Shown: positions 1 through 10,263, numbered from the stretch's first letter. The stretch: DNA of 64,000 bases from Aeromicrobium sp. (GCA_014377785.1 JACMOZ010000178.1:1-64000), one strand, 5' to 3'. The notes: generated by a model not told the origin, from the sequence alone. Numbers and translations: made by a program.

Positions 1-16
1 CCTTGCGAAAGCAAGG
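1..16. other. Perfect 6-bp hairpin with GAAA tetraloop at window edge
   Basis: The first 16 bases read CCTTGC-GAAA-GCAAGG, a perfect 6-bp stem closed by a GNRA-type tetraloop, followed by a G-rich stretch and a short T run at 24-27. It may be the 3' end of a structured RNA or the terminator of a gene left of the window. The upstream part is cut off, so no identity can be given. Confidence 0.3.
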
Positions 17-45
17 CGGGACTTTTGGGTTTCGCAGCCCAGCGG

Positions 46-94
46 CGGTGAGTGAGCGTCCGGCGCCCTGAATGAGGTGGACGCTAACTCACCG
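46..94. repeat. 16-bp inverted repeat with 17-base loop upstream of CDF gene
   Basis: The arms 46-61 and 79-94 are complementary over 16 positions with one mismatch (g54 opposite a86), and the loop is 17 bases. The repeat ends about 90 bases before the CDF transporter promoter. It could be the terminator of an upstream gene, although only a short T run follows, or a regulator-binding site. No metalloregulator gene is visible next to it. Confidence 0.45.
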
Positions 95-195
95 GCGCTT
101 TCTGACGGTGGATGTTTGCGAATGGTTGTCAATGGCGTCCATTTGGAGAGTTTTCGGTTGGCCGGTGTGAGCGTCTAACGGCTAATCTCGTAGGC

Positions 196-1110
196 ATGGG
201 ACATGACCATAGCCACGGAAACGGTGTCCAGCACCGCTCACGGCTTGTCGTTGTCCTCGGGCTGGCGTTGACCGTCCTCGTCGTCGAGGCCGTCGCCGCC
301 TGGATCACCGGGAGTCTTGCGCTTCTTGCCGATGCCGGACACATGTTGGGCGATGCTTTCGGGGTCGCCATGGCATTGGCAGCCATCAGCGTGGCGCAAG
401 TCGGCGGCCGGCCCGGCTCGCGACGTTCGTTCGGTTATCACCGCACAGAGGTTCTCGCGGCGGCCCTCAACGGGCTGATCCTGCTGGCACTGTCCATCTG
501 GGTTGCGGTCAGCGCCGTTCAGCGTTTCGGCGCCGCTCCCAAGATCGACGGCGGCTTCATGATGGCCGCCGGCATCGTCGGTCTCGTCATCAACACGATC
601 GGAATCCGGCTGCTGCGCGCGGGTGCCAAAGAGAGCCTCAACGTGCGGGGCGCCTACCTCGAAGTGGTGGGAGACGCCCTCGGCTCGGTGGCAGTTATCG
701 CTGCCGCCATCTTGATCACAACGATGGGCTGGTATCTCGCCGACCCGATTGCTTCCCTGCTCATCGCAGCGATGATCGTTCCACGGGCCGTCTCGCTGCT
801 GCGTGATGTAGCCGAGGTATTGCTCGAATCCACTCCCAAAGACGTCGACCTCGAGGAACTTCGCGCCCATATGAGAGCCATGGACGGAGTTAAGGACGTT
901 CACGACCTCCACGTATGGACGATCACGTCAGGGATGCCGGTCATGAGCGCTCACGTCGTCGTCGAGGATTCGGTTACGCACATGGGGCAGGCCGAAGTCG
1001 TCCTCGAACGTTTACGTTGTTGTCTGGCCGATCACTTCGATGTCGAGCACAGTACTTTTCAGATTGAACCGGCCGGACACTTCGACAAGGAACAGCATCT
1101 TCACCACTGA
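196..1110 (+). CDS. Cation diffusion facilitator (CDF) family metal exporter
   Basis: This protein of about 304 residues is predicted to export divalent metal such as Zn2+ or Co2+ across the cytoplasmic membrane in exchange for protons. The N terminus is His-rich (GHDHSHG) and is followed by about six membrane segments. The signature LLADAGHML in the second helix supplies the HxxxD/DxxxD transport-site residues. A cytoplasmic C-terminal domain of about 90 residues carries the conserved HDLHVW motif. The frame is open from 112, but ATG 196 is preferred because the protein then begins with the usual His-rich leader and because TAATCT (183-188) lies 7 bases upstream, fitting a leaderless start. 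The next gene is also a metal exporter. The exact metal cannot be read from the sequence. Confidence 0.9.
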   Translation: MGHDHSHGNGVQHRSRLVVVLGLALTVLVVEAVAAWITGSLALLADAGHMLGDAFGVAMALAAISVAQVGGRPGSRRSFGYHRTEVLAAALNGLILLALSIWVAVSAVQRFGAAPKIDGGFMMAAGIVGLVINTIGIRLLRAGAKESLNVRGAYLEVVGDALGSVAVIAAAILITTMGWYLADPIASLLIAAMIVPRAVSLLRDVAEVLLESTPKDVDLEELRAHMRAMDGVKDVHDLHVWTITSGMPVMSAHVVVEDSVTHMGQAEVVLERLRCCLADHFDVEHSTFQIEPAGHFDKEQHLHH

Positions 1111-1178
1111 GCAGGTCGTGTCTGGCTGGTGTGACCGTCGTTCGCACGTGTAACCCGCGTTCGGATAGGGTTTGATCC

Positions 1179-2276
1179 GTGACCGATCGCGATGAAATCC
1201 CGCGCAGTCAACCCCCCAGCGGGTCGAGTATTCGCCGTTGGCGACGTTACCTCGCAAACGAACGCGCCGAAGCCGCTGCTTATCACGATCTCGCGAGTCG
1301 CCGGGCCGGGGAAGAGCGCGAAATTCTTCTCGCCCTCGCCGAGGCCGAGACCCGACACGAACAGCATTGGTTGTCATTGCTCGGCGACGATCCGGGCAAG
1401 CCGCGCCGCGGGGACCTGCGTACGCGGCTGATCGGCTTCCTGGCCAGGCGCTTCGGCTCGGTCTTCGTCCTGGCTCTCGCACAACGCCGTGAGTCGCTGT
1501 CGCCGTATGAATCCGATGCCGACGCAACCGACGCTATGGCCGCTGACGAGCAGATCCACGAAGAGGTCGTACGGGGACTGGCTATCCGTGGCCGTAACAG
1601 ACTCTCGGGCACGTTCCGTGCCGCTGTGTTCGGCGCCAACGACGGTCTCGTCAGCAACCTTTCCCTTGTCGTCGGCATCAGTGCGAGCGGAGTGTCCAAC
1701 CGCATCGTGTTGTTCACGGGGCTCGCCGGCCTGCTGGCCGGCGCGCTCTCGATGGGCGCCGGTGAATTCGTCTCGGTTCACTCGCAGCGCGAACTCCTGG
1801 AAGCCTCGGCCCCGGACCCCAAGACGCAGTTCATCCTGCAGCATCTCAACGTCGACGCCAACGAGCTTGCTCTCGTCTACCGAGCGCGGGGGATGACGGC
1901 AACCGAGGCTTCCGCCAAAGCCAGGGGCGTGTTGAAGTCGCTCGCACAGGGCGGGCAGACCGAAGACACTGCGGAGGAAATTGACGATCATTTTGCGATC
2001 GGGACGGGGCTGGGCGCGGCCGTGTCGAGTTTCTGTTTTTTCGCTTCTGGCGCGGTGTTGCCGATACTGCCCTTCCTGTTCGGCCTTGAAGGGACCATCG
2101 CCGTCATTGTCGCCGCCGTGATTGTGGGCTTTGCCTTGTTGGCAACCGGAACCGTTGTGGGGCTTCTCACCGGTGGTCGCCCCCTCGTTTGTGCCTTACG
2201 GCAACTGGCAATCGGTTTCGGCGCGGCTGCAGTGACCTACTTGCTCGGGCTTGCTTTCGGGACCAGCGCCATTTAG
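1179..2276 (+). CDS. MbfA-like iron/manganese exporter: ferritin-like domain fused to VIT1/CCC1 transporter
   Basis: The protein has 365 residues. Residues about 18-140 form a rubrerythrin/ferritin-like four-helix region with spaced Glu and His residues (for example EAETRHEQH near 55). Residues about 145-365 form a VIT1/CCC1 domain with roughly five membrane segments and the typical GANDGLVSNLSLV and MGAGEFVSV motifs. This order matches MbfA, where the ferritin-like part senses or delivers iron and the membrane part exports Fe2+ or Mn2+. The GTG start at 1179 has no clear ribosome-binding site, but TAGGGT lies 7 bases upstream (1166-1171), fitting leaderless transcription. It sits 68 bases after the CDF gene. 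Family assignment is firm; substrate is inferred. Confidence 0.85.
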   Translation: MTDRDEIPRSQPPSGSSIRRWRRYLANERAEAAAYHDLASRRAGEEREILLALAEAETRHEQHWLSLLGDDPGKPRRGDLRTRLIGFLARRFGSVFVLALAQRRESLSPYESDADATDAMAADEQIHEEVVRGLAIRGRNRLSGTFRAAVFGANDGLVSNLSLVVGISASGVSNRIVLFTGLAGLLAGALSMGAGEFVSVHSQRELLEASAPDPKTQFILQHLNVDANELALVYRARGMTATEASAKARGVLKSLAQGGQTEDTAEEIDDHFAIGTGLGAAVSSFCFFASGAVLPILPFLFGLEGTIAVIVAAVIVGFALLATGTVVGLLTGGRPLVCALRQLAIGFGAAAVTYLLGLAFGTSAI

Positions 2277-2637
2277 ACCCGAAGACCACTTCGGCGTGGC
2301 GCAAGGCACGTTGAGCCGATTTGTGTTTGGGTGCCGACTTCTGACACACTTATTCGGTTGCTCCGGCTCGATCGCTGGGGTGCCGCAGAAAAGCTCGTCC
2401 GGCCCGCCGTTCAAGGCATTTAGGCTGATTGCGAGGCACAGCGGTGCCGAACCTGAGATCTGGCTTGACCCGTGAAGGATGCGGGTCCAACTACCTAACT
2501 CGACAAATGTGTGAAGTTCCGTGCCTCGGCGCGAGCGCGACACGCCCGACCTCGGGGGTCGGTGAGGGGGCGGCCGTTTTCTCCTTAACCCGAGGCGAAA
2601 TCGAACAAGCGGAACGAAGAGAAGGACAAACGAGAGC
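2277..2637 (+). promoter_or_regulatory. 361-base leader/promoter region of the S10 operon
   Basis: No convincing gene is visible here. A possible sigma-A-type promoter is TTGACC (2465-2470), 17 bases, then CAACTA (2488-2493); the -10 is poor. TAGGCT at 2421-2426 is an alternative -10 without a good -35. The sequence GAAGAGAAGGA just before rpsJ supplies the ribosome-binding site. The long leader could carry autoregulation by a ribosomal protein, but no known L4-binding structure could be recognised by eye. Confidence 0.3.
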
Positions 2638-2946
2638 ATGGCGGGACAAAAGATCCGCATCAGGCTCAAGGCCTATGACCACGAGGTGATTGATTCCTCG
2701 GCGCGCAAGATCGTTGACACGGTCACGCGTACTGGTGCAAAGGTCGCCGGCCCGGTGCCACTGCCCACGGAAAAGAACGTGTTCTGCGTTATCCGTTCGC
2801 CGCACAAATACAAAGACAGCCGCGAACACTTCGAGATGCGCACCCACAAACGTCTTATCGACATCATTGATCCCACGCCAAAGACAGTTGATTCGCTTAT
2901 GCGTCTTGACCTGCCTGCCGGCGTCGATATCGAAATCAAGCTCTGA
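2638..2946 (+). CDS. rpsJ: Small-subunit ribosomal protein uS10
   Basis: This 102-residue protein is full length for S10, a component of the 30S head; in other bacteria it also pairs with NusB in transcription antitermination. The conserved core from [15 protein letters not shown] through the loop [17 protein letters not shown] to the end is intact. It is the first gene of the S10 cluster here. The str genes (rpsL, rpsG, fusA, tuf) that often precede it are absent, and a metal exporter lies upstream instead. A purine-rich ribosome-binding site precedes the ATG. Confidence 0.98.
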   Translation: MAGQKIRIRLKAYDHEVIDSSARKIVDTVTRTGAKVAGPVPLPTEKNVFCVIRSPHKYKDSREHFEMRTHKRLIDIIDPTPKTVDSLMRLDLPAGVDIEIKL

Positions 2947-2961
2947 GGGGTATAGCGACCA

Positions 2962-3618
2962 ATGAGCAATATTGTTAAAGAAAACGTGCGCGGCCTCCTC
3001 GGTCGCAAGCTCGGCATGACCCAGGTGTGGGACGCCGACAACAAGATAGTTCCCGTGACCGTGATCGCTGCCGACACCAACGTCGTGACGCAGATTCGTA
3101 CCCGCGAGACCGACGGCTACTCGGCCGTGCAGATCGGTTTCGGCGACATTGCCGGCCGCAAAGTCAACAAGCCCGCCACCGGACACTTCGACAAGGCCGG
3201 CGTGACACCGCGTCGCCATATGGTCGAGATCCGCACCGAGGCCATCACCGACTACATCCTCGGCCAGGAAATCACTCCTGACATCTTTGCCGCCGGAGAC
3301 GAAGTTGATGTCACCGGCACCAGCAAGGGCAAGGGCTTCGCCGGTGTCATGAAACGCCACGGTTTCCACGGTGTCGGCGCCTCGCACGGCGCGCATCGCA
3401 ACCATCGCAAGCCCGGCTCGATTGGCGCCTGCGCCACTCCCGGCCGCGTTTTCCGCGGTATGCGGATGGCCGGCCACATGGGAACCGACCGCATCACGAC
3501 GCAGAACCTCACGGTTCACGCCGTCGACATGGACAAGGGCATCATCCTGATCAAGGGTGCTGTACCCGGGCCCAAGGGTGCGCTCATTGTCATCCGATCC
3601 GCTGAGAAGGGGGCATAA
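2962..3618 (+). CDS. rplC: Large-subunit ribosomal protein uL3
   Basis: This 218-residue protein is L3, one of the first proteins to assemble on 23S rRNA, with a loop reaching toward the peptidyl transferase centre. The family signature [17 protein letters not shown] occupies residues 119-135, followed by the [14 protein letters not shown] segment of the central loop. It starts 15 bases after rpsJ, with GAGGGG as ribosome-binding site, and ends 3 bases before rplD, so translation is likely coupled. Confidence 0.98.
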   Translation: MSNIVKENVRGLLGRKLGMTQVWDADNKIVPVTVIAADTNVVTQIRTRETDGYSAVQIGFGDIAGRKVNKPATGHFDKAGVTPRRHMVEIRTEAITDYILGQEITPDIFAAGDEVDVTGTSKGKGFAGVMKRHGFHGVGASHGAHRNHRKPGSIGACATPGRVFRGMRMAGHMGTDRITTQNLTVHAVDMDKGIILIKGAVPGPKGALIVIRSAEKGA

Positions 3619-3621
3619 CCG

Positions 3622-4548
3622 ATGGCGCCGATCTCCACTAAGGGCAGTATTGACGTCGAGTTGCCCGTTGACATCTTCGATGTCCAGGTCAACATTCCGT
3701 TGATTCACCAGGTTGTTGTCGCCCAGCTCGCTGCGGCGCGCCAGGGCACGCACAGCACCAAGAACCGCGGCGAGGTTGCCGGCGGTGGCCGCAAGCCTTA
3801 TCGCCAGAAGGGCACAGGCCGGGCTCGTCAGGGCTCGATCCGTGCACCTCAGTTCAATGGCGGTGGCACGGTTCACGGACCGAAGCCGCGCGACTACTCC
3901 CAGCGAACGCCCAAAAAGATGATTGCTGCCGCTCTTCGTGGCGCGTTGTCCGATCGCGTACGCAGTGGACGTGTCCACGTTGTCGAGTTCCTCGTCGATG
4001 GCGAAAAGCCCTCGACAAAAGGCGCTCTCGCGGCACTGTCGCAGCTCACCCAGCGTCCCCGCATCCTCGTGGTCATCGACCGCGCAGACACGGTCACGCC
4101 GATGAGTTTGCGCAACATCCACGACTTGGTGTTGTTGCCGTTCGATCAGCTCAACACCTACGACGTGCTCCTCAGCGATGACGTCGTCTTCACCAAGGCT
4201 GCGTATGACGGCTTCGTCGCTGCGCGCTCTGCCGAAGGCGCCGACACCATCAAGCTGAGCAAGGCCGCCACCGAAGTAGTCGAAAAGGGTGCCGCGAGGT
4301 CCGCCGCCAAGAAGGCGCCAGCCAAGAGGGCGACTGCCAAGACAGCGGCTGCGAAGAAGGCGCCGGCCAAGACAGCGGCCGCCAAGAAGGCAGTTGTTGC
4401 TGACAAGCCCACCGCTAAAAAGGCACCTGCTGCCAAGAAGGCAACCGCTAAAAAGGCATCTGCTGCCAAGAAGGCAACGGCTAAAAAGGCTCCGGCGGCC
4501 AAAAAGGCTCCAGCCAAGAAGAGCGCGGCCAAGGAGGAGGGCAAGTGA
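3622..4548 (+). CDS. rplD: Large-subunit ribosomal protein uL4 with long Lys/Ala-rich C-terminal tail
   Basis: The protein has 308 residues, against about 200-225 for ordinary bacterial L4. Residues 1-220 are a complete L4, including the exit-tunnel loop [18 protein letters not shown] near 55-72. Residues 221-308 are an added low-complexity tail with 27 lysines, built from imperfect [10 protein letters not shown] and TAKKA units like the tails of histone H1 or actinobacterial HupB. The tail is in frame, and rplW starts inside its stop codon, so it is unlikely to be a frameshift artefact. Its role is unknown; extra rRNA or DNA binding is inferred only from its charge. In E. coli L4 autoregulates its operon. 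Confidence 0.97.
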   Translation: MAPISTKGSIDVELPVDIFDVQVNIPLIHQVVVAQLAAARQGTHSTKNRGEVAGGGRKPYRQKGTGRARQGSIRAPQFNGGGTVHGPKPRDYSQRTPKKMIAAALRGALSDRVRSGRVHVVEFLVDGEKPSTKGALAALSQLTQRPRILVVIDRADTVTPMSLRNIHDLVLLPFDQLNTYDVLLSDDVVFTKAAYDGFVAARSAEGADTIKLSKAATEVVEKGAARSAAKKAPAKRATAKTAAAKKAPAKTAAAKKAVVADKPTAKKAPAAKKATAKKASAAKKATAKKAPAAKKAPAKKSAAKEEGK

Positions 4549-4850
4549 GCATTATTCACAAGGACCATCGCGACGTCCTGATCGCACCCGTTGTCAGTGA
4601 GAAGAGCTACGGCTTGCTCGACGACAACAAATACACGTTCGTGGTGCACCCGGACTCCAACAAGACCGAGATCAAGATCGCCGTGGAGAAAATCTTCGGC
4701 GTCAAGGTCACTTCGGTCAACACGATCAACCGCAAGGGCAAGGTTCGCCGGACCCGTACGGGCGAAGGTAAGCGCAAAGACACCAAGCGCGCCATCGTGA
4801 GTGTTGCAGCCGGTCAGACCATCGACATCTTCTCGAGCCCGAGCGCCTGA
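4545..4850 (+). CDS. rplW: Large-subunit ribosomal protein uL23
   Basis: This 101-residue protein is L23, which sits at the exit tunnel and docks trigger factor, SRP and the translocon. The start is GTG at 4545, overlapping the rplD stop in GTGA. The N-terminal segment [17 protein letters not shown] and the following fold [17 protein letters not shown] are typical. AAGGAGGAGG inside the end of rplD is a strong ribosome-binding site. Confidence 0.98.
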   Translation: MSIIHKDHRDVLIAPVVSEKSYGLLDDNKYTFVVHPDSNKTEIKIAVEKIFGVKVTSVNTINRKGKVRRTRTGEGKRKDTKRAIVSVAAGQTIDIFSSPSA

Positions 4851-4869
4851 GACGAGGACTGAATAAACT

Positions 4870-5700
<831 letters not shown>

Positions 5701-5715
5701 GAAGGGGCCTGAATA

Positions 5716-5997
5716 ATGCCACGCAGTTTGAAAAAGGGACCGTTCGTCGACGGCCATCTGGAAAAGAAGGTCGACGTACAAAACGCAGCGGAAACCCACA
5801 CCGTGATCAAGACCTGGTCCCGTCGCTCGATGATCTTGCCGTCCTTCATCGGACACACGATCGCCGTGCACGACGGACGCAAGCACGTACCGGTCTACAT
5901 CACCGACTCGATGGTCGGTCACAAGTTGGGCGAATTCGCTCCCACTCGTACCTTCCGCGGTCACGAGAAGGACGACCGAAAGGCTAAGAGACGATGA
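5716..5997 (+). CDS. rpsS: Small-subunit ribosomal protein uS19
   Basis: This 93-residue protein is S19, part of the 30S head next to S13 and the A-site tRNA. It begins with the near-universal [12 protein letters not shown] and has the conserved core [20 protein letters not shown] and [13 protein letters not shown]. Its stop codon overlaps the rplV start in ATGA, so the two are probably translationally coupled. Confidence 0.98.
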   Translation: MPRSLKKGPFVDGHLEKKVDVQNAAETHTVIKTWSRRSMILPSFIGHTIAVHDGRKHVPVYITDSMVGHKLGEFAPTRTFRGHEKDDRKAKRR

Positions 5998-6425
5998 GTG
6001 CCCAGGAACGACAGGGCGTCAGTGCCCGCCGCGAAAGCCTCCTGGGTGATCAACCCGGAGCATTCGCCGTGGCTCGCTTTGTCCGCATTACGCCGCAGAA
6101 GGCTCGACGCGTTGTCGACCTGGTTCGCGGACTCGATGTCGACGAAGCGCTTGCGTTGCTCCAGTTCGCCCCGCAAGCGGCAGCTGAGAACGTATACAAA
6201 CTCGTTGACAGCGCCGCTGCCAACGCCGAGACGACCGAAGGCTTGGACCGCTCCACGCTGGTCATCAGCAAGGTTCAGGTTGACGAAGGCCCGACTATGA
6301 AGCGTTGGCGCCCGCGCGCCAAGGGTGCGGCCAACCGCATCCTCAAGCGCAGCAGCCACATCACTGTGGTTGTACAGCCGGCCGCCGCCGTCACCAAGAC
6401 TACGAAGAAGGGTGGGAACCGCTAG
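5994..6425 (+). CDS. rplV: Large-subunit ribosomal protein uL22
   Basis: This 143-residue protein is L22, which lines the peptide exit tunnel where macrolide-resistance mutations occur in other species. The core begins at about residue 28 ([18 protein letters not shown]), so the protein has an N-terminal extension of about 25 residues compared with E. coli. The tunnel hairpin region ([13 protein letters not shown]) is present. ATG 5994 lies in an ATGA overlap with rpsS, which favours this long start. The final G of its TAG stop is the first base of the rpsC GTG. Confidence 0.97.
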   Translation: MSAQERQGVSARRESLLGDQPGAFAVARFVRITPQKARRVVDLVRGLDVDEALALLQFAPQAAAENVYKLVDSAAANAETTEGLDRSTLVISKVQVDEGPTMKRWRPRAKGAANRILKRSSHITVVVQPAAAVTKTTKKGGNR

Positions 6426-7285
6426 TGGGACAGAAAATCAACCCCCATGGGTTCCGATTGGGCATCTCCACGGATCACAAGAGCCGTTGGTATGCCGACA
6501 AGCTCTACAAGAGCTACGTCGGTGAAGACGTGCAGATCCGCAAGATGCTCACCAAGGGCATGGACCGCGCCGGCATCAGCCGCGTGGAGATCGAACGTAC
6601 GCGTGACCGCGTGCGCGTCGACATCCACACCGCTCGACCTGGCATCGTGATCGGCCGCCGTGGAGCAGAGGCAGACCGCATCCGCGGCGACCTCGAAAAG
6701 CTCACCAGCAAGCAGGTCCAGCTCAATATCCTCGAGGTCAAAAACCCCGAAGTCGACGCACAACTCGTCGCGCAGGGCGTCGCCGAGCAGCTTTCGGGCC
6801 GCGTGCAATTCCGCCGTGCGATGCGCAAGGCCATGCAGACCACGATGCGCAGCGGTGCCAAAGGCATCCGTATTCAGTGCTCGGGTCGTCTTGGTGGCGC
6901 CGAAATGTCTCGCTCGGAGTTTTACCGCGAAGGTCGTGTGCCACTTCACACGCTCCGCGCCGATGTGGATTACGGCTTCTATGAAGCCAAGACCACCTTC
7001 GGTCGCATCGGCGTGAAGGTGTGGATCTACAAGGGCGAAGTCGCTCGCACCCGTGCCGAGCGTGAAATCGAAGCCGCCAAGCGTGCAGCTGCGCCTGGTC
7101 GTGCACGTCCCGCACGCGGTGGCCGCGATGGTGCACGTCGTCCTGAGCGTCCCGCTCGTGAAGAGACGACAGCCGCTCCGGCAGCTGTGGTCGAGGCTCC
7201 TGCAACGGAAACACCGGTTGCATCAGCACCTTTGATAGAGGCACCTGTGGCAGCAGCGCCAACGAAGACTGGGGAGGACAGCTGA
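6425..7285 (+). CDS. rpsC: Small-subunit ribosomal protein uS3
   Basis: This 286-residue protein is S3, which lies at the mRNA entry channel. It starts with GTG at 6425 ([12 protein letters not shown]), sharing one base with the rplV stop; the frame is open further upstream, but those residues do not look like S3. A KH domain with IVIGRRGAE (residues 74-82) and the S3 C-terminal domain are intact. Residues 223-286 form a 64-residue tail that is first Arg/Gly/Pro-rich and then Ala/Pro/Glu-rich. Such tails are variable in actinobacterial S3. Confidence 0.97.
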   Translation: MGQKINPHGFRLGISTDHKSRWYADKLYKSYVGEDVQIRKMLTKGMDRAGISRVEIERTRDRVRVDIHTARPGIVIGRRGAEADRIRGDLEKLTSKQVQLNILEVKNPEVDAQLVAQGVAEQLSGRVQFRRAMRKAMQTTMRSGAKGIRIQCSGRLGGAEMSRSEFYREGRVPLHTLRADVDYGFYEAKTTFGRIGVKVWIYKGEVARTRAEREIEAAKRAAAPGRARPARGGRDGARRPERPAREETTAAPAAVVEAPATETPVASAPLIEAPVAAAPTKTGEDS

Positions 7286-7704
7286 TGCTTATCCCTCGCA
7301 GGGTCAAGCACCGTAAGCAGCACCACCCCAGGCGCCGAGGCGCCGCCAAGGGTGGCACCGATCTGGCCTTCGGCGACTTTGGCGTCCAGGCCGTTGATGG
7401 CGCTTATGTCACCAACCGTCAGATCGAGTCCGCTCGTATCGCCATGACGCGTCACATGAAGCGTGGCGGCAAGGTGTGGATTAACATCTACCCTGACCGC
7501 CCGCTGACCAAGAAGCCTGCCGAAACCCGCATGGGTTCGGGCAAGGGTTCGCCGGAGTGGTGGATTGCCAATGTCAGGCCCGGCCGTGTGATGTTCGAGC
7601 TTTCGGGCGTGACGGAGACTGTGGCGCGCGAATCGGCACGCTTGGCTATCCACAAGCTTCCGATGAAGGCACGATTCATTACTCGCGAAAATGGTGATTT
7701 CTGA
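7285..7704 (+). CDS. rplP: Large-subunit ribosomal protein uL16
   Basis: This 139-residue protein is L16, which contacts the A-site tRNA and 5S rRNA region. It begins [17 protein letters not shown] and keeps the conserved [19 protein letters not shown] segment, where Arg hydroxylation occurs in E. coli. ATG 7285 overlaps the rpsC stop (TGATG), and its own stop overlaps the rpmC start in the same way. Confidence 0.98.
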   Translation: MLIPRRVKHRKQHHPRRRGAAKGGTDLAFGDFGVQAVDGAYVTNRQIESARIAMTRHMKRGGKVWINIYPDRPLTKKPAETRMGSGKGSPEWWIANVRPGRVMFELSGVTETVARESARLAIHKLPMKARFITRENGDF

Positions 7705-7934
7705 TGGCTACCATCACCACCGCCGCCGAATTGCGCGCACTTACTGCCGATGATTTGGCAGAGAAGTTGCGCGAAGCGAAGGAAGAGCTGTTCAACCTGC
7801 GTTTCCAGAACGCCACGGGTCAGCTCGAGAATAATGCGCGACTGCGCACGGTTCGCCGCGACATCGCCAGGATCTACACGGTCTTGCGCGAGCGCGAACT
7901 CGGCATCATCGAAGTCGAAGGTGTTGACGCATGA
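7704..7934 (+). CDS. rpmC: Large-subunit ribosomal protein uL29
   Basis: This 76-residue protein is L29, a two-helix protein near the exit tunnel. The conserved [18 protein letters not shown] and [19 protein letters not shown] segments are present. It overlaps rplP by one base and rpsQ by four (ATGA), in the standard L16-L29-S17 order. Confidence 0.97.
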   Translation: MATITTAAELRALTADDLAEKLREAKEELFNLRFQNATGQLENNARLRTVRRDIARIYTVLRERELGIIEVEGVDA

Positions 7935-8245
7935 GCAAGACGACCAAGAAGGACGAAGAAGTGACCGAACAGCCCACCGCGGCAGTGGCCGATTCCAGGT
8001 CGTCACGCAAGACCCGCGAAGGTCTCGTCGTGAGCGACAAGATGGAAAAGACCGTAGTCGTCAACGTGGAAGAACGCGTCAAGCACCCGCTCTACGGCAA
8101 GGTTCTTCGGCGCAACGTCAAGTTCAAGGCGCATGACGAAGCCAACGAGGCCGGCATCGGCGACCGGGTCCTGATCATGGAGACCCGCCCGTTGTCGGCG
8201 ACCAAGCGCTGGCGCGTCATCGAAATTCTCGAGAAAGCCAAGTAG
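7931..8245 (+). CDS. rpsQ: Small-subunit ribosomal protein uS17
   Basis: This 104-residue protein is S17, a primary 16S rRNA-binding protein with an OB fold. The core starts near residue 25 ([17 protein letters not shown]) and includes [10 protein letters not shown] and the C-terminal [13 protein letters not shown]. The first 24 residues are an acidic, Ala/Thr-containing extension. The start lies in an ATGA overlap with rpmC. Confidence 0.97.
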   Translation: MSKTTKKDEEVTEQPTAAVADSRSSRKTREGLVVSDKMEKTVVVNVEERVKHPLYGKVLRRNVKFKAHDEANEAGIGDRVLIMETRPLSATKRWRVIEILEKAK

Positions 8246-8255
8246 GAGATACTCG

Positions 8256-8624
8256 ATGATTCAGCAGGAGTCGCGACTCAAGGTCGCCGACAACACCGGT
8301 GCGAAGGAAATCCTTTGCATCCGCGTGCTCGGCGGATCTGGTCGACGCTACGCGGGAATCGGCGACACGATCGTCGCCACCGTGAAAGATGCCATCCCCG
8401 GCGGAAACGTCAAAAAGGGTGAAGTCGTCCGGGCTGTCGTCGTTCGAACAGTGAAGGAACGCCGTCGTCCCGACGGTTCCTACATCAAGTTCGACGAAAA
8501 CGCAGCCGTAATCCTCAAGGCCGACGGAGACCCGCGCGGAACGCGCATCTTCGGCCCGGTCGGCCGTGAACTTCGCGACAAGAAGTTCATGCGCATTATT
8601 TCGCTTGCACCGGAGGTGCTTTGA
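8256..8624 (+). CDS. rplN: Large-subunit ribosomal protein uL14
   Basis: This 122-residue protein is L14, at the subunit interface. The sequence is canonical from [18 protein letters not shown] to [12 protein letters not shown], including [17 protein letters not shown]. It opens the spc operon order L14-L24-L5-S14-S8-L6-L18-S5-L30-L15. No promoter is evident in the 10 bases before it, so it is probably co-transcribed with the S10 genes. Confidence 0.98.
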   Translation: MIQQESRLKVADNTGAKEILCIRVLGGSGRRYAGIGDTIVATVKDAIPGGNVKKGEVVRAVVVRTVKERRRPDGSYIKFDENAAVILKADGDPRGTRIFGPVGRELRDKKFMRIISLAPEVL

Positions 8625-8627
8625 GAT

Positions 8628-9005
8628 ATGCCAAAAAAATCAGGCACAGTCTCGATCAAAAAAGGTGATCAGGTCCGCGTCATCGCTGGCAAGGACAAAG
8701 GCGTCGAGGGCAAGGTCATCGAAGTGGTGACCGATGCCGATCGCGTGATCGTCGAAGGTGTGAACCGCATCAAGCGTCACATCAAGGCCGGCCAGACCGG
8801 CGGCTCGAACACCGGCGGCATCATCACGAGCGAGGCGTCCATTCACGTGTCGAACGTGGCGCTCATCGTCGAGGTCAAGGGCAAGAAGGTCACGACCCGC
8901 ATCGGCTTCCGCCGTGACGAGGTCACCAAGACCCGTCCCGACGGATCAACGTACAAGGCATACCGCAGTGTGCGCATCGCAAAGAAAACCGGAGAGGAGA
9001 TCTAA
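8628..9005 (+). CDS. rplX: Large-subunit ribosomal protein uL24
   Basis: This 125-residue protein is L24, an assembly-initiating 23S rRNA-binding protein. A KOW motif lies at the N terminus ([20 protein letters not shown]), followed by [12 protein letters not shown]. It is 3 bases from rplN and overlaps rplE by one base (TAATG). Confidence 0.97.
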   Translation: MPKKSGTVSIKKGDQVRVIAGKDKGVEGKVIEVVTDADRVIVEGVNRIKRHIKAGQTGGSNTGGIITSEASIHVSNVALIVEVKGKKVTTRIGFRRDEVTKTRPDGSTYKAYRSVRIAKKTGEEI

Positions 9006-9571
9006 TGGCAGACACAACGACGCGTGAAGTGCCGCGCCTCAAGACGCGCTACCGCGAGGAGATCCTTCCGGCTCTGCGCGAAGAGTTCGCTTACGAAAAC
9101 GTCATGCAGGTTCCCGGCCTGACCAAGATCGTCGTCAACATGGGCGTCGGCGAGGCAGCTCGCGACGGCAAGTTGATTGAGGGCGCGCTCCGCGACCTCA
9201 CCGCGATCACGGGCCAGAAGCCGCAAGTGACCAAGGCGCGAAAGTCGATCGCACAGTTCAAGCTTCGCGAGGGTATGCCGATCGGCGCCCACGTGACGCT
9301 TCGCGGCGATCGTATGTGGGAATTCCTCGACCGGCTCCTGTCGCTCGCGCTTCCCCGCATTCGCGACTTCCGTGGATTGTCACCCAGGCAGTTCGATGGT
9401 CGTGGCAACTACACGTTCGGCCTTACCGAACAGGTGATGTTCCACGAAATCAATCAGGACGACGTCGATCGTCAGCGTGGCATGGATATCACCATCGTGA
9501 CCACGGCGACGAATGATATAGAGGGACGCGCGTTCCTCAAACAACTCGGCTTCCCGTTTAAGGAGAACTGA
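9005..9571 (+). CDS. rplE: Large-subunit ribosomal protein uL5
   Basis: This 188-residue protein is L5, a 5S rRNA-binding protein that contacts the P-site tRNA. Diagnostic segments include [16 protein letters not shown], the loop [20 protein letters not shown] and the C-terminal [12 protein letters not shown]. It ends 2 bases before rpsN. Confidence 0.98.
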   Translation: MADTTTREVPRLKTRYREEILPALREEFAYENVMQVPGLTKIVVNMGVGEAARDGKLIEGALRDLTAITGQKPQVTKARKSIAQFKLREGMPIGAHVTLRGDRMWEFLDRLLSLALPRIRDFRGLSPRQFDGRGNYTFGLTEQVMFHEINQDDVDRQRGMDITIVTTATNDIEGRAFLKQLGFPFKEN

Positions 9572-9573
9572 CC

Positions 9574-9759
9574 ATGGCAAAAACTGGTCTGAAGGTCAAG
9601 GCAGCTCGTAAGCCTAAGTTCGCTGTACGCGGTTACACGCGTTGCCAGCGTTGCGGCCGGCCCAAGAGCGTCTATCGCAAGTTCGGTCTTTGCCGTATCT
9701 GCCTTCGTGAGATGGCTCACCGCGGTGAATTACCCGGCGTCACGAAAAGTTCCTGGTAA
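9574..9759 (+). CDS. rpsN: Small-subunit ribosomal protein uS14, zinc-binding type Z
   Basis: This 61-residue protein is the short S14 form. It has a zinc ribbon formed by Cys24, Cys27, Cys40 and Cys43 (C-x2-C-x12-C-x2-C). The zinc-free long paralogue used by some actinobacteria under zinc limitation is not in this window. An 82-base gap follows before rpsH, unusual in this tightly packed cluster. Confidence 0.98.
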   Translation: MAKTGLKVKAARKPKFAVRGYTRCQRCGRPKSVYRKFGLCRICLREMAHRGELPGVTKSSW

Positions 9760-9794
9760 CCAAGAACCTGCAACCCAACAACGCGACAGGTCGA

Positions 9795-9807
9795 CTCACG
9801 CCGTGAG
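9795..9807. other. Short palindrome in the rpsN-rpsH gap
   Basis: CTCACG-C-CGTGAG is a perfect 6-bp inverted repeat around one base, in the only sizeable gap of the spc cluster, about 35 bases before rpsH. In E. coli S8 binds its own message within the spc operon; whether this site is related is speculation. Confidence 0.2.
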
Positions 9808-9841
9808 CGCGAAACCGTCGCAGGAAAGTGCCTAAAAAACT

Positions 9842-10249
9842 ATGACAATGACTGATCCGATCGCAGACATGCTGACGCGTGTCCGCAACGGCAACCAGGC
9901 TTATCACGACAGTGTGTCGATGCCGTACTCAAAACTGAAGGCCGGCGTTGCCGTGATCCTGAAGCAAGAGGGCTACATCACGAGCTTCGACGTGGCAGAG
10001 CCGAAAGAAGGCGAAGTCAGCAAGACACTGACGATCACCTTGAAGTACGGCACGCACCGCGAACGCTCGATTGCCGGCATCCGCCGCATCAGCAAGCCCG
10101 GCCTGCGTGTCTATGCAAAGTCCAGCAACCTGCCCAAGGTGCTCGGCGGACTTGGCGTGGCGATTATTTCGACCAGCCAGGGACTCCTCACCGACCGTCA
10201 GGCCAATAACAAGGGTGTAGGCGGAGAAGTCCTCGCCTACATCTGGTAA
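9842..10249 (+). CDS. rpsH: Small-subunit ribosomal protein uS8
   Basis: This 135-residue protein is S8, a central-domain 16S rRNA binder. The core ([27 protein letters not shown] and the C-terminal [22 protein letters not shown]) is complete. The start could be ATG 9842 or the second ATG at 9848; neither has a strong ribosome-binding site, and 9842 is used here. Confidence 0.97.
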   Translation: MTMTDPIADMLTRVRNGNQAYHDSVSMPYSKLKAGVAVILKQEGYITSFDVAEPKEGEVSKTLTITLKYGTHRERSIAGIRRISKPGLRVYAKSSNLPKVLGGLGVAIISTSQGLLTDRQANNKGVGGEVLAYIW

Positions 10250-10263
10250 CGGGAGGTACGACA

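Noticed and set aside
2491-4122. Minus-strand 543-codon frame across rpsJ, rplC and rplD
   Set aside because: It runs opposite three certain ribosomal genes and resembles no protein family.
4290-4530. Lys/Ala repeat region of rplD considered as CRISPR or tandem-repeat locus
   Set aside because: The periodicity comes from repeated AAKKA-type codons within an in-frame coding tail; there are no equal-length spacers.
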